Shown here in pieces: positions 8,588 to 17,295 of a DNA stretch of 64,000 bases. The stretch is from NCBI RefSeq assembly GCF_017813235.1, contig NZ_JAGISH010000006.1, positions 62,001-126,000 on the forward strand, given 5' to 3'. Positions within the stretch are counted from its first letter, which is position 1, and every line of letters begins with the position of its first letter. This stretch comes from Sagittula salina (GTDB lineage: Bacteria; Pseudomonadota; Alphaproteobacteria; Rhodobacterales; Rhodobacteraceae). The position numbers and the translations under genes are program-made. The notes under the pieces are model-generated. The model was not told the DNA's origin and made no database searches. It saw only the letters and a program-made list of their open reading frames with translations.

Positions 8588-9903
8588 AGCGGCTTTATGA
8601 ACCGGGGGCCTACGGTCCCGCCGCGCCTTGGTGGGCCGAGACCGTCACCCGACCCGATTGGCCTTCATTGGCTGAGGATATCACGGTTGAGGTGGCCGTT
8701 ATCGGTGGCGGCTTCACCGGGCTGAACTGCGCACTGGCGCTGGCCGGAGCCGGTGTCGATGTCGCCGTCCTCGACGCCGAGCGCCCCGGCTGGGGCGCCT
8801 CCGGGCGCAACGGCGGATTCTGCTGCATTGGCGGCGCGATGGCGCCGGAAGGCAGCTTGCGACGGCGCTACGGCGCGGCGGCGCTGACCGAATGGCAGAC
8901 GGCGCAGGGGGCGGCAATCGACCACGTGGCTGGCCTGCTCGACACCCATGGGATCGACGCGGACCGCCATTCCGAGGGCGAGACCGTTCTGGCACACACC
9001 CCCCGCGCGTTCCGCGCCCTGCGGGCGGAGGCGGCGGAAGCCGCCGCGACGTGGGGTGTGGCATCAGAGGTGCTGACGCGCGATGACCTTGCGGCGCAGG
9101 GGCTGGGCGGGCCGTGGCATGGCGGAATGACGCTGCGTCGGGGCTTTGCCCTGAACCCCGCGAAGTACCACGCCGGGCTGGCGCGGGTCGCGACGCGGGC
9201 GGGTGTTCGGGGCTATGGCCGCTCGCCGGTGGCGTCCCTCGACCGGAATGGCGACGGCTGGCGGTTGGGGATCAACGGTCACAGCGTCCGGGCCCGCCGG
9301 GTCGTGCTGGCGACCAACGGCTATTCCTCCGAAGACCTGCCCGACTGGCTGCGCGCGCGCACCCTGCCGGTGCAAAGCTCGGTCATCGTCACCCGCCCAC
9401 TGACAGGGGCAGAGGCCGAGGCGGCGGGCTGGACCTCTGACCAGATGGCCTATGACACGCGGCGCCTGCTGCACTACTTCCGCAGGCTGCCGGATGGGCG
9501 GTTCCTGTTCGGAATGCGCGGCGGGCTGACCGCGCGGGCAGAAGAGCAGATCGCCGTCTCCCGCCGCATCCGAACGGATTTCCACGCCACATTCCCGGCG
9601 TGGCGGGGGGTGGAGATCACCCACGAATGGTCGGGGCTGGTCTGCTTTCTGGCCTCCGGCCACCCTTTCGCCGGGGCGGTGCCGGGGTGTGAGGGGCTTC
9701 ATGCCGCATTGGGATTTCACGGCAACGGCGTTGCCATGGGCAGCTACCTCGGCCATTGCCTGGGCGAAGTCTTGGCGCACGGGCGATCCGGCGGGCCGAT
9801 GCCGGCCTTTCTCGGGCAGGAACCCCGCCGCTTTCCTTTGGGCAGACACCGCCGCGCGCTCTTGCGCCCGGCCTACTGGCTGGCGGAAACCTTCGACCTG
9901 TGA
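8584..9903 (+). CDS. FAD-dependent amine oxidoreductase, PuuB-like
   Basis: A 439-residue flavoprotein of the DAO (D-amino-acid oxidase-like) family. The dinucleotide-binding GxGxxG is seen as VIGGGFTGL near residue 40, followed by the AERPGWGASGRNGGF segment common to PuuB/gamma-glutamylputrescine oxidases, and a C-terminal FHGNGVAMGSYLG flavin-contact region. Its GTG start overlaps the potI stop. With the importer and the aminotransferase it most likely oxidises an imported amine or its gamma-glutamyl form. No gamma-glutamylputrescine synthetase is seen here, so the exact substrate is open. Confidence 0.82.
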   Translation: MKRLYEPGAYGPAAPWWAETVTRPDWPSLAEDITVEVAVIGGGFTGLNCALALAGAGVDVAVLDAERPGWGASGRNGGFCCIGGAMAPEGSLRRRYGAAALTEWQTAQGAAIDHVAGLLDTHGIDADRHSEGETVLAHTPRAFRALRAEAAEAAATWGVASEVLTRDDLAAQGLGGPWHGGMTLRRGFALNPAKYHAGLARVATRAGVRGYGRSPVASLDRNGDGWRLGINGHSVRARRVVLATNGYSSEDLPDWLRARTLPVQSSVIVTRPLTGAEAEAAGWTSDQMAYDTRRLLHYFRRLPDGRFLFGMRGGLTARAEEQIAVSRRIRTDFHATFPAWRGVEITHEWSGLVCFLASGHPFAGAVPGCEGLHAALGFHGNGVAMGSYLGHCLGEVLAHGRSGGPMPAFLGQEPRRFPLGRHRRALLRPAYWLAETFDL

Positions 9904-9966
9904 CGCCGGGGATGACCTGTCGAGACAGCGCGTTTGCCGGGCGGTTCGCTCCGCTTCCTGCATTCG

Positions 9967-10001
9967 GTGCCGATGACCATCTTCCGAACGGTCACCGGCA
10001 C
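9967..10001. terminator. Long hairpin between convergent genes
   Basis: GTGCCGATGACC pairs with GGTCACCGGCAC (12-bp stem with one mismatch, 11-base loop). It lies between the converging FAD oxidase and DMT exporter genes. There is no clear T-tract. Confidence 0.5.
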
Positions 10002-10006
10002 GCACC

Positions 10007-10921
10007 TCATCCCTGCGGCGTCATGTTCGACCGCGCCTGGCCGCGCCTCATCCCCAGCTGGCGTTCGCGCCAGATGATCACGACCCCGGCCAGGATCACG
10101 ATGCCCGCGCCGATCAGCACCGCGCCGGTCGGCACTTCGTCAAAGAACGCGTAACCGAAGAGCACCGCAAAGAGGATGGAGGCATATTCGAAAGGCGCCA
10201 GAACCGCCGCCCCCGCGAAACGGTAGGAGGACGTCAGCAGGATCTGTGCCACCCCGCCGATCAGGCCGGAGGCGATCAACATCCCCGTCACGCCCCAGCC
10301 CGGCCAGGTCCAGCCAAAGGGCAGCGTCAGCAGCGAAAACAGTGTCGCTGTCAGCGAAAAATAGAAGACGATGGCAGAGGTCTCCTCCACCGCCACCATG
10401 CGCCGGATCTGGATCTGCGCCAGCGCGCGCATGACGGTGGAGATCATGATCAACCCCACCCCCAGCAGCGCCGCGTCGCTGAGGTCGTCAAAGGCCAGCC
10501 GCGGCCAGAGTACGATGGAGACACCCACCAGTCCCAATGCCACCGCCGACATGCGGAAAAGCCGCAACCGTTCGCCCAGCATCACCGCGGCCAGCACCAC
10601 CGTCAGCATCGGCGCGGCGTAGCCCAGCACGGTGACCTCCGGTAGCGGCAGGAGGCCCAGCGCGGCAAAGTTACAGCCCATGGCGGTCACGCCCACCAGC
10701 CCGCGCCAGAGGTGCATCAAGGGCCGCTGCGCACGAAACCCGGTGGAAAGGTCGCCGCGCATCGCCAGCCATGCGACGATCACCGGCATCGCCAGAGCCG
10801 AGCGGAAGAACACCGCCTGTCCGGGGGGAACGTGGGCCGAAGCCGCCTTTACCAGGGAGGCCATGATGGTGAACAAGAATACCGAAGCCAGCTTCAGCGC
10901 TATGCCGCGCATCGGGGACAT
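10007..10921 (-). CDS. DMT-family (EamA) transporter
   Basis: A 304-residue inner-membrane protein with about ten predicted helices arranged as two EamA repeats. Phrases such as FFRSALAMPVIVAWLA, the mid-protein LGERLRLFRMSAVALGLVGVS and the later APFEYASILFAVLFGYAFFDE are typical of this exporter family. Substrates in the family are mostly small metabolites or amino acids; nothing here narrows it. Two Met codons lie three residues apart (10921 and 10912) and either could be the start. It is convergent with the polyamine operon and probably independent of it. Confidence 0.85.
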   Translation of the reverse strand: MSPMRGIALKLASVFLFTIMASLVKAASAHVPPGQAVFFRSALAMPVIVAWLAMRGDLSTGFRAQRPLMHLWRGLVGVTAMGCNFAALGLLPLPEVTVLGYAAPMLTVVLAAVMLGERLRLFRMSAVALGLVGVSIVLWPRLAFDDLSDAALLGVGLIMISTVMRALAQIQIRRMVAVEETSAIVFYFSLTATLFSLLTLPFGWTWPGWGVTGMLIASGLIGGVAQILLTSSYRFAGAAVLAPFEYASILFAVLFGYAFFDEVPTGAVLIGAGIVILAGVVIIWRERQLGMRRGQARSNMTPQG

Positions 10922-11037
10922 GGAGGGGGACCTTTCGCGTTGGCGCCACCGTGAACCGCTTCCGGCGAAAGGTCAATCGCCCTGCCCTGTCGCCCCAACT
11001 GCGGTTCGCCCTCCTGTCTGACCCCGCCAGTTTGCGG

Positions 11038-11427
11038 TCAGGATGTCTCCAGGCAATGCCGCCGGAACGCGCGTTTCAGCATGTCCAGTTCGGCGCGCAG
11101 CAGGTCGACCTCTGCGCGGATGTCGTCGCCCAGCGCCTCGCCCGCAATCAGGGAAAAGCTTTCCAGAACCTCCTGCGCTGCCGCGTCGACGATAAGAAAG
11201 GTCTGCACCCCGTCGCCCACGGCCTCTGGCGGGACGGGCACCCGCAGCAGCCAGTGCAATCCGGGGGCCTGCGTTTCGGGTGTCATCGCGGTCACGGTGA
11301 CATCCGCCACCGGCTGGTCGTGCAGGGTCACCCGAATATCCGGCGGTGCGCCGCTGGACTGCGCGTGCAGGACGCCCTCCCAGGTACCATGCAAAAAGCG
11401 CGTCTTGGTCAGGCTGAAGGCGCTCAT
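11038..11427 (-). CDS. Conserved-looking hypothetical protein, 129 residues
   Basis: Function not recognised. The protein has no signal peptide or membrane helix. The N-terminal two thirds (FLHGTWEGVLHAQ, then alternating hydrophobic stretches) look like a beta-rich domain. The last 40 residues (DDIRAEVDLLRAELDMLKRAF) form a probable coiled coil with leucine and charged heptads. It lies 29 bases downstream of the larger hypothetical gene 11457-12233 on the same strand, so the two are probably cotranscribed. Codon use matches its neighbours. Confidence 0.6.
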   Translation of the reverse strand: MSAFSLTKTRFLHGTWEGVLHAQSSGAPPDIRVTLHDQPVADVTVTAMTPETQAPGLHWLLRVPVPPEAVGDGVQTFLIVDAAAQEVLESFSLIAGEALGDDIRAEVDLLRAELDMLKRAFRRHCLETS

Positions 11428-11456
11428 GGAAACTCTCCCCTCGGGTCTGGCAGGTC

Positions 11457-12233
11457 TTACAGCGCCGCGCGCTTGCGGCGGCTGAAGGTGACATCGCGCA
11501 GCACCACCTGGTTCATTTCCGGCCCCTCGAAGATAAGGTCGAGCCAGATCTTCTCCACCCGCTTTTCGTTCAGCTTGGTGTAGGCGAGATCGAATTCGAC
11601 GTGGATCTCCTCCGTGTTCAGGGAGAGTTCGCGAACGATCTGTTCGGTGTTGGGGCCATGCTTGATGTTGAGGCGGGCAAAGATTTCCAGCGGTTTTTCC
11701 ATCTCGACGATGGCGTCGATGCGGACAAGATGCTGGCGTCTGAGGCCAAGCGCCGCCTCCTCCGGCAGGTCGATGGCAAGCGACAGGTAGGAACCGTCGA
11801 ACCGGAAGACATCGAGCCGCAAGCCATAAGCGGCAAGGTCCGCCTCGCGCGTGTTGCGGATCTGGCGAAGGGTCAGTTCGGAGTGCGCGCAGTCATGGAA
11901 CAGCGCGACCTCGCCACCCAGTTTGGATTGGGTCGGAACCGAGGACAGGCCCGGCACCGGCAACGGCCCGCACCACAGTTCCGGCCGCCACGCCCAGTCG
12001 GCGTCCACCGGGCGCGGAAAGGCCTGATTGCCGATCGGCGGCAAAGCCAGCCGTTCCTCTGCGACGTGGATCAGCCGGTCCAGGTGGGTGCGCAGGCGGC
12101 GGGCACGGGATCGGGCTTCGCGCAGGGTGGAAAGATCCATCCGGTCGGCCGTCCTGGCCGCGCGCGACCAGCGCCGGAGACCGGCAAGGAACACCGCCCT
12201 GTCCATCCATCCCTGTCCCAAGCCTGCCGACAT
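11457..12233 (-). CDS. Hypothetical protein, probably DUF6478 family
   Basis: A 258-residue protein without signal peptide or membrane helix. The N-terminal 60 residues are strongly basic and helical (RARRLRTHLDRLIHVAEERL). A central WAWRPELW and a later FARLNIKHGPNTEQIVREL segment look highly conserved. From memory these match a Rhodobacterales-wide family annotated DUF6478; this was not searched. The role is unknown. It precedes the 129-residue hypothetical gene on the same strand. Confidence 0.65.
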   Translation of the reverse strand: MSAGLGQGWMDRAVFLAGLRRWSRAARTADRMDLSTLREARSRARRLRTHLDRLIHVAEERLALPPIGNQAFPRPVDADWAWRPELWCGPLPVPGLSSVPTQSKLGGEVALFHDCAHSELTLRQIRNTREADLAAYGLRLDVFRFDGSYLSLAIDLPEEAALGLRRQHLVRIDAIVEMEKPLEIFARLNIKHGPNTEQIVRELSLNTEEIHVEFDLAYTKLNEKRVEKIWLDLIFEGPEMNQVVLRDVTFSRRKRAAL

Positions 12234-12358
12234 TGCCGCCTTTCCCTATGCGCCTCTCGGGCGGGTCGTCCCGATACAGGCCCAGAATTTACTGTCCGGA
12301 ATGCTCGGCTTCGCAAACCAGTATTGCAACCCCGTCGCGTTGAATAAATCCGAAAGCA

Positions 12359-12958
12359 TCATGCGCCCGCGTTTCCATCCCGGGCGGCCTGCGTCGACCG
12401 CCCGCGGGCTGCGCTGGCCTTGCTGATGCTGGCACGCACGCGGGCGAGCATCGCTGCGCCCTCCCGGCCGGTCAGCGCGTCACCTTTTGGCGCATAGAGG
12501 GCGAGGCCGATCATGCGCCCGCCTTCGACGAAGGCACCGCGCCAATAGCGGCTGTCGCCCTCCGGCAGGATGCTGTCCCCGCCGCGGCCCAGATGGGCGA
12601 TCACGAGCCCGTCCTTCCGCCCGCCCGCCAACAGGGGCACACCAGCGGCCTTCGCCAGCGCGGCGGCCTCCGGCAGATCGGACTGCGATCCGCGCGGGCC
12701 CACGGTGACCGTGACCAGCGCAGGAGGCACCCAGGGACCAGCCTCCCCGCCCGAGAGGATCAGGCAGGAGGCAAGTACCGCCACATTGGCCTGCCGGTTC
12801 GTGGTCGCGGGGTCGATGCAGTAGCCTTCTGGTCCGGCCACAACCACCGCGCCACCTGCAAAGCTCAGGCTGGCGAGCGGTGCCCCGGTGCCGGAACCCG
12901 GCCCGGTACTGCAGGCGGCGAGCGTCAGAAGCCCGCAGAGGAACGCAAACCGGCGCAT
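12359..12958 (-). CDS. Putative lipoprotein of unknown function
   Basis: A 199-residue protein beginning with a lipoprotein signal peptide: MRRFAFLCGLLTLAAC, with the lipobox Cys at residue 16. It would be anchored in a membrane facing the periplasm. The mature part has a Gly/Ala-rich domain with the phrase GPEGYCIDP (a second Cys) and a basic C-terminal tail. No catalytic motif was recognised. Only three bases separate its start from the stop of a 24-residue reading frame upstream (12962-13036), so translation of the two is probably coupled. Confidence 0.7.
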   Translation of the reverse strand: MRRFAFLCGLLTLAACSTGPGSGTGAPLASLSFAGGAVVVAGPEGYCIDPATTNRQANVAVLASCLILSGGEAGPWVPPALVTVTVGPRGSQSDLPEAAALAKAAGVPLLAGGRKDGLVIAHLGRGGDSILPEGDSRYWRGAFVEGGRMIGLALYAPKGDALTGREGAAMLARVRASISKASAARGRSTQAARDGNAGA

Positions 12959-12961
12959 CCT

Positions 12962-13036
12962 TCAGCGCTCCGCGCCGTGGCGGGTACTGCCGAGGCGGGA
13001 GGACCGGTTCAACGGCACGACAGACAGTTTTCGCAT
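12962..13036 (-). CDS. Candidate 24-residue small protein upstream of the lipoprotein
   Basis: A 24-codon frame starting MRKLSVVPLNRSSR and ending in HGAER. Support comes from a strong ribosome site (GGGGAGGAGACCGCC then ATG) and from tight spacing: stop TGA, AGG, then the ATG of the lipoprotein gene. The peptide is basic and rich in Arg and Ser, with no membrane segment. It may be a translated leader for the lipoprotein or a small protein in its own right. Confidence 0.5.
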   Translation of the reverse strand: MRKLSVVPLNRSSRLGSTRHGAER

Positions 13037-13188
13037 GGCGGTCTCCTCCCCCTGTGGTCTCCAGAGTGAAGTAGCCTCTGCCCCGGCATCGGGCAAGCAC
13101 CGTGGCCTCTTGGGCGACGCATGAACAGAGGGGGAGAAATGAGTATTTGATCCAAGTAGAAACTGACATCCGCGGTCCGCAACCTTCA

Positions 13189-13262
13189 GCTTCTTCTTGG
13201 TCCAAATTCTCCAAAGCGTCTCCGTCCGGCGCGGGCCGCCTGAGGGGAGGGGAGACGGGACG
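13189..13262 (-). repeat. Dispersed 3'-end repeat, copy 3
   Basis: GCTTCTTCTTGGTCCAAATT (13189-13208) followed by a GC-rich segment. On the minus strand it lies downstream of mbfA, the same arrangement as the copies after GntR and asparaginase genes. Confidence 0.6.
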
Positions 13263-13310
13263 GCGGGCGGGGCGCCTTCCGGCGACAGCCGGAACAGCGC
13301 CGATCCACCG

Positions 13311-14285
13311 TCACCCGGCGCCGATCAGCGCGCCCGCGCCGAACACCAGTGCACCGCCCAGGACCACTTGAAACGCGGCGCGCCAGAAGGGCGTGTCCAT
13401 GTATCGGTTCTGGATCCACGCAATGGCCCAGAGTTCGACAAAGACGACGACCATGGCGGTGATCGTGGCGGTCCAGAAGTGCGGAATCAGGTAGGGCAAG
13501 GCGTGGCCCAGACCGCCGACAGCCGTCATCACCCCCGCCGCGATGCCGCGCTTTACCGGCGACCCGCGCCCGGAAAGCTGGCCATCATCGGATGCAGCCT
13601 CTGTAAAGCCCATGGAGATACCGGCGCCGACCGAAGCCGCGAGCCCAACGAGAAAGGTGGTCCATGTGTTCTGCGTGGCAAAGGCCGTGGCAAATATCGG
13701 CGCAAGCGTCGAGACCGACCCGTCCATCAGACCGGCCAGCCCCGGCTGCACCCATGTCAGCAGGAACCGGCGCTTGGCCATGTCGTCCTCGGTCTCGCGG
13801 GCAGTATCGTCGAGGTGCGTTTCCTCCAGCCCTGACGCCGCCCTATGGTGGCCCGCCTCGGCGGCGGCGAGAAAGCCCAGAAGCTTGCGCGTGCCCGCGT
13901 CGGTCGTACGTTTTGCCGCGGCCAGGTAGAAACGTTCGGCGTCCTGCTCCATCGCCTCGGCCTCTGTTCGGATGCGGTCCAGCGACAGGTTCTGGATGAG
14001 CCAGACCGGTTTGCGCGCGTAAAAGCCCGCGACGTGTTCGCGGCGGATCAGGGGAATGACCTCTCCGAAGCGCTGCCGATGCAGGTCGATCAGCGACGCG
14101 CGGTGGCGGTCCTCTTCCTCGGCCATGCCGTCGAAGATCTTCGCCGTGTCGGGGTATTCGTTCCGCAGGCGTTCGGCGTAGCTGCGGTAGATGCGGGCGT
14201 CGTCCTCCTCGGAGGAGATCGCCAACGCCAACACCTCCTGTTCGCTCAGGTCATCGAATCCGCGCCGCTGCATCAGGAAACGCAT
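13311..14285 (-). CDS. mbfA: Membrane-bound ferritin-like iron exporter
   Basis: A 324-residue two-domain protein. The N-terminal half is a ferritin-like (erythrin) four-helix domain with iron-ligand motifs EEDDARIYRSY, EEEDRHRASLIDLH and AAEAGHH. The C-terminal half (from about 175) is a VIT1/CCC1-type membrane domain with about five helices (PGLAGLMDGSVSTLAP, GISMGFTEAASDDG). This is the architecture of MbfA, which exports iron and protects against peroxide in Agrobacterium and Bradyrhizobium. A near-perfect Irr-type iron control element lies just before the start, consistent with Irr repression under low iron. Confidence 0.92.
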   Translation of the reverse strand: MRFLMQRRGFDDLSEQEVLALAISSEEDDARIYRSYAERLRNEYPDTAKIFDGMAEEEDRHRASLIDLHRQRFGEVIPLIRREHVAGFYARKPVWLIQNLSLDRIRTEAEAMEQDAERFYLAAAKRTTDAGTRKLLGFLAAAEAGHHRAASGLEETHLDDTARETEDDMAKRRFLLTWVQPGLAGLMDGSVSTLAPIFATAFATQNTWTTFLVGLAASVGAGISMGFTEAASDDGQLSGRGSPVKRGIAAGVMTAVGGLGHALPYLIPHFWTATITAMVVVFVELWAIAWIQNRYMDTPFWRAAFQVVLGGALVFGAGALIGAG

Positions 14286-14302
14286 GTGAGTTCACCCCGT
14301 TA

Positions 14303-14317
14303 TTAGAACGATTCCAA
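14303..14317. promoter_or_regulatory. Irr-type iron control element before mbfA
   Basis: TTAGAACGATTCCAA matches the palindromic iron control element TTAGAA-N3-TTCTAA at all but one position and lies 18-32 bases upstream of the mbfA start. Irr is known to repress mbfA through such a box in rhizobia, so binding here would keep mbfA off when iron is scarce. Confidence 0.75.
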
Positions 14318-14386
14318 GGTATCTTTCCGGCTGGCGCTTGCAAGTCAGGAATAGCCGGTGCGGCAAATCGGCCGCGTTGCCCCGCC

Positions 14387-14411
14387 TTGACAAAATGAAC
14401 CATTCGGTTCA
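14387..14411 (+). promoter_or_regulatory. Promoter with TetR-type operator
   Basis: A consensus -35 box TTGACA (14387-14392) is followed at once by TGAACCATTCGGTTCA (14396-14411), an inverted repeat with perfect 6-bp arms (TGAACC-N4-GGTTCA). Further half-sites (GTTCAGTTCA) follow near 14429. An operator lying on the core promoter, ahead of a TetR gene, suggests autorepression. Confidence 0.65.
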
Positions 14412-14458
14412 CTTACCCAAACCGTACCGTTCAGTTCATTTCTCGGAGGAGAAGCCCG

Positions 14459-14632
14459 ATGAAACGTCTCGCAACCGCTTTCGCCCTGTCCCTGCTGGCC
14501 GCCCCCGCCATGGCGAACGTCGGCCCGATCTTCCTGCCCGACCTGACTTTTCCGGCGCCGGTGACGCAACCGGACGTCGCGACCAGGGGTACGACCGATT
14601 GCCAGACATCGCAGGCCGCCCCCTGCCGGTGA
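14459..14632 (+). CDS. Small secreted protein, 57 residues
   Basis: The frame starts with ATG after a strong CGGAGGAG site and encodes a textbook signal peptide (MKRLATAFALSLLAAPAMA, cleavage after residue 19). The mature peptide is only 38 residues, begins NVGPIFLPDLTFP and ends with two Cys that could form one disulfide (TTDCQTSQAAPCR). It is the first gene behind the TetR-type operator and is followed 67 bases later by the regulator. Its role is unknown. The combination of ribosome site, signal peptide and operator makes it a likely real gene. Confidence 0.65.
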   Translation: MKRLATAFALSLLAAPAMANVGPIFLPDLTFPAPVTQPDVATRGTTDCQTSQAAPCR

Positions 14633-14699
14633 GCGTGGCTTTCCTTGCTACGCCGGAACCGCGCGGTCTATAAATGCCCCGAGGCATAGGAGTGCGTGC

Positions 14700-15356
14700 A
14701 TGACCGTCGGCAAGGCCGCGACAGCCCCGGAAGAACCCGCCAGGGACATTCGCAAGGGGCGCAAATACGACCAGGTGATCGCCGGTGCGCAGGAGGTTTT
14801 CCTGCGCGACGGCTTCGAAGGCGCCTCTGTCGACGATATCGCGCGGGAGGCGGGCGTTTCCAAGGCGACACTTTACAGCTACTTCCCCGACAAGCGGCTC
14901 TTGTTCATGGAGGTGGCATCCACCCAGTGCTGCCGGCAGGCGGACGAGGCGCTTCTGTCCGTCGACATGACGCGCCCGCCCGCCGAAGTGCTGCGCCAGG
15001 CGGCGCATCGCATCCTCGAATTCATCCTCTCCGACATGGCGCAGCGCATCTTCAAGGTCTGCGTGGCCGAGGCCGACCGCTTTCCCGAGCTTGGCCGCCA
15101 GTTCTACCAGAGCGGCCCGATGATCGCCAAGCGCGCGCTGACCAACTACCTCGAAGTTGCCCGTCAGCGCGGCGAGGTGGAGATCGACGACATGGCGCTG
15201 GCCGCCGACCAGTTTTCTGAACTGTGCAAGGCCGATCTCTGGGCTAAACTCATATTCGGGCTGCAGACGGAGTTCACGCTCGCGGAGCGCAGCCGGATTG
15301 TGGATGGCGCCGTCGAAACCTTCATGGCACGGTACGGCGCAAAGAAAGCCGATTGA
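14700..15356 (+). CDS. TetR/AcrR-family regulator
   Basis: A 218-residue regulator. The N-terminal TetR helix-turn-helix lies at about 20-75 (VFLRDGFEGASVDDIAREAGVSKATLYSYFPDK). The C-terminal ligand-binding half is all-helical and resembles AefR-type domains (FKVCVAEADRFPELGRQFYQ). An AGGAG site lies nine bases before the ATG. Its likely operator overlaps the promoter upstream of the small secreted protein, so it probably represses its own operon. Only 37 bases separate it from fghA, so the formaldehyde gene may be cotranscribed. The inducer is unknown. Confidence 0.88.
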   Translation: MTVGKAATAPEEPARDIRKGRKYDQVIAGAQEVFLRDGFEGASVDDIAREAGVSKATLYSYFPDKRLLFMEVASTQCCRQADEALLSVDMTRPPAEVLRQAAHRILEFILSDMAQRIFKVCVAEADRFPELGRQFYQSGPMIAKRALTNYLEVARQRGEVEIDDMALAADQFSELCKADLWAKLIFGLQTEFTLAERSRIVDGAVETFMARYGAKKAD

Positions 15357-15393
15357 CCCGGGGCCCTCACCCCCGGGAGGGGAGTGACGACCG

Positions 15394-16224
15394 ATGAAGA
15401 CCGTATCCGAAAACCGCAGTTTTGGCGGGATGCAAGGCGTCTACAGCCACGAGAGCAGCGCCTGTTCCTGCGAGATGACCTTTGGCCTTTTCCTGCCGGA
15501 GGAGGCCCGCCATGTGCCGGTGCCGGTGCTTTGGTATCTGTCGGGGCTGACCTGCACCCACGACAACGCCATGACAAAGGCTGGCGCGCAGGCGTGGGCC
15601 GCGCAGGAGGGCATCGCGCTTGTCTTTCCCGATACTTCGCCGCGCGGCGAGGGTGTAGCCAACGACGATGCCTATGACCTGGGACAGGGTGCCGGGTTCT
15701 ACGTCAACGCCACGCAGGCCCCCTGGGCGCCGCATTTCCGCATGTGGGACTACATCGCCGAGGAACTGCCCGCGCTGATTGGGTCCGAATTCGCCATCGA
15801 CATGGACCGTCAGGCGATCACCGGGCATTCGATGGGCGGCCATGGCGCGCTGACGCTGGCGATGACGCTGAAGGACCGGTTTGTCTCTGCCTCGGCCTTT
15901 GCGCCCATCGCCAACCCGACGCAATCGGACTGGGGCACGAAGCAGCTGGGCGCCTACCTCGGTGACGATCGCGCCGCATGGCAAAAGCACGATTCCTCTC
16001 TTCTGATGATCGAGCATGGCTTTGACGGGCCGGTTCTGGTGGACCAGGGCACAAGCGACCAGTTCCTTGACCTGCTGAAGCCCGAAACACTGGCGGAGGC
16101 CATGGTGAAGCGGCGGCAAGACGGAGTATTCCGGATGCAGAAGGGCTACGATCACAGCTACTTCTTCATCTCCACTTTCATGGAGGAGCATGTCGCCTTC
16201 CACGCCGAGCATCTGTACGCCTGA
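15394..16224 (+). CDS. fghA: S-formylglutathione hydrolase
   Basis: A 276-residue serine hydrolase of the esterase D family that splits S-formylglutathione to formate and glutathione, the last step of glutathione-dependent formaldehyde detoxification. The nucleophile elbow [10 protein letters not shown] is at about 147-156, the [10 protein letters not shown] oxyanion segment near residue 50, and the catalytic Asp (DQGTSDQFL) and His (GYDHSYFF) follow in order. Length fits the family (about 278). GGAGGGGAGTG lies upstream of the ATG. One base separates its stop from the next gene. The formaldehyde dehydrogenase partner is not in this window. Confidence 0.93.
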   Translation: MKTVSENRSFGGMQGVYSHESSACSCEMTFGLFLPEEARHVPVPVLWYLSGLTCTHDNAMTKAGAQAWAAQEGIALVFPDTSPRGEGVANDDAYDLGQGAGFYVNATQAPWAPHFRMWDYIAEELPALIGSEFAIDMDRQAITGHSMGGHGALTLAMTLKDRFVSASAFAPIANPTQSDWGTKQLGAYLGDDRAAWQKHDSSLLMIEHGFDGPVLVDQGTSDQFLDLLKPETLAEAMVKRRQDGVFRMQKGYDHSYFFISTFMEEHVAFHAEHLYA

Positions 16225-16225
16225 G

Positions 16226-16681
16226 ATGACAGTTCTCTACATCGACGCCGATGCCTGCCCCGTGAAGGAGGAGGCGGAGCGCGTCGCCACGCGGTTCAAG
16301 GCCCCGATGAAGCTGGTGTCCAACGGCGGTCTGCGCCCCTCGCGCAACCCGCTGGTGGAAATCGTGGTGGTGGAGGCCGGGCCGGATGTGGCCGACATGT
16401 GGATCGCGGACCGGGCCAGGCGGGGCGATGTCGTGGTGACAAGCGACATCCCCCTTGCGGCGAAATGCGTGGAGGCGGGCGCAGTGGTCTTGCGACCCGA
16501 TGGCTCTGCGCTGACGCAGGCCAATATCGGCCAGCAGCTGGCCATGCGCGACCTGATGACCGACCTGCGCGCCGCCGATCCGTTCCGGCAGGGCGGCGGC
16601 AAAGGCTTCACAAAGGCGGATCGCAGCCGGTTCCTCGACGCGCTGGACCGGGCGATGCGGCAGGCCGGGAGGGAAACGTGA
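16226..16681 (+). CDS. YaiI/YqxD family protein (UPF0178, DUF188)
   Basis: A 151-residue cytoplasmic protein of the YaiI/YqxD family, a PIN-like nuclease fold of uncharacterised function. The N-terminal [14 protein letters not shown] is the family hallmark, with Asp residues expected to bind metal. [20 protein letters not shown] and the C-terminal [19 protein letters not shown] are also typical. The start at 16226 is chosen over a longer frame because the family begins [12 protein letters not shown]. It is one base from the fghA stop, and its stop overlaps the GTG of the HAD gene. Confidence 0.88.
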   Translation: MTVLYIDADACPVKEEAERVATRFKAPMKLVSNGGLRPSRNPLVEIVVVEAGPDVADMWIADRARRGDVVVTSDIPLAAKCVEAGAVVLRPDGSALTQANIGQQLAMRDLMTDLRAADPFRQGGGKGFTKADRSRFLDALDRAMRQAGRET

Positions 16682-17295
16682 TCGAGGCCGTCGTCTTCGA
16701 CGTCGGGAACGTGCTGATCGAATGGCAGCCCGAGCGCTATTACGATGCCCGCGTGGGCGAGGCACGCAGGCGTGCGATGTTCGCGGAGGTTGACCTGCAT
16801 GGCATGAACGACCTCGTCGACCGGGGGCATGATTTCCGCGAGACGATCCAGACATGGGCCGGGAAACATCCCGAATGGCAGGCCGAAATCGCGCTGTGGC
16901 ATGACGACTGGCTGGAAATGGCCAAACCGGAGATCCCGCATTCGGTGCGTTTGCTGCGCGCGCTGAATGCGAAAGGCATGCGGACGCTCGCGCTGACAAA
17001 TTTCGGCATCGGAACATGGGCCATTGCCACACCGGTTTATGACTTCCTCGGCGCGTTCTCGAAGGCCTATGTCTCCGGCCACATGGGTGTGGCGAAACCC
17101 GATCCGGAGATCTACCGGATGGTCGAGGCGAGCGAGGGCGTGTCGCCGGAGGCGCTGCTGTTCACCGATGACCGGGCCGAGAACATCGCCGCCGCAGAAG
17201 AGCGCGGCTGGCAGACGCATCTGTTCGAGGGGCCGGAGGGCTGGGCGGCACGGCTGGTCTCCGAGGGGCTGCTGTCGGCAGCCGAGGCGGCGTGA
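16678..17295 (+). CDS. HAD-superfamily hydrolase (HAD-IA)
   Basis: A 205-residue HAD phosphatase-like protein. Motif I is [10 protein letters not shown] at residues 6-15; the usual second Asp of DxD is replaced by Gly-Asn, as in the YihX/epoxide-hydrolase-N-like branch. Motif II Thr is in TLALTNFG, the motif III Lys in [13 protein letters not shown], and the motif IV acid pair is in [12 protein letters not shown]. The substrate is unknown. The start is GTG overlapping the YaiI stop, and the stop overlaps the GTG of the following hydrolase, so three genes are translationally linked. Confidence 0.86.
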   Translation: MIEAVVFDVGNVLIEWQPERYYDARVGEARRRAMFAEVDLHGMNDLVDRGHDFRETIQTWAGKHPEWQAEIALWHDDWLEMAKPEIPHSVRLLRALNAKGMRTLALTNFGIGTWAIATPVYDFLGAFSKAYVSGHMGVAKPDPEIYRMVEASEGVSPEALLFTDDRAENIAAAEERGWQTHLFEGPEGWAARLVSEGLLSAAEAA

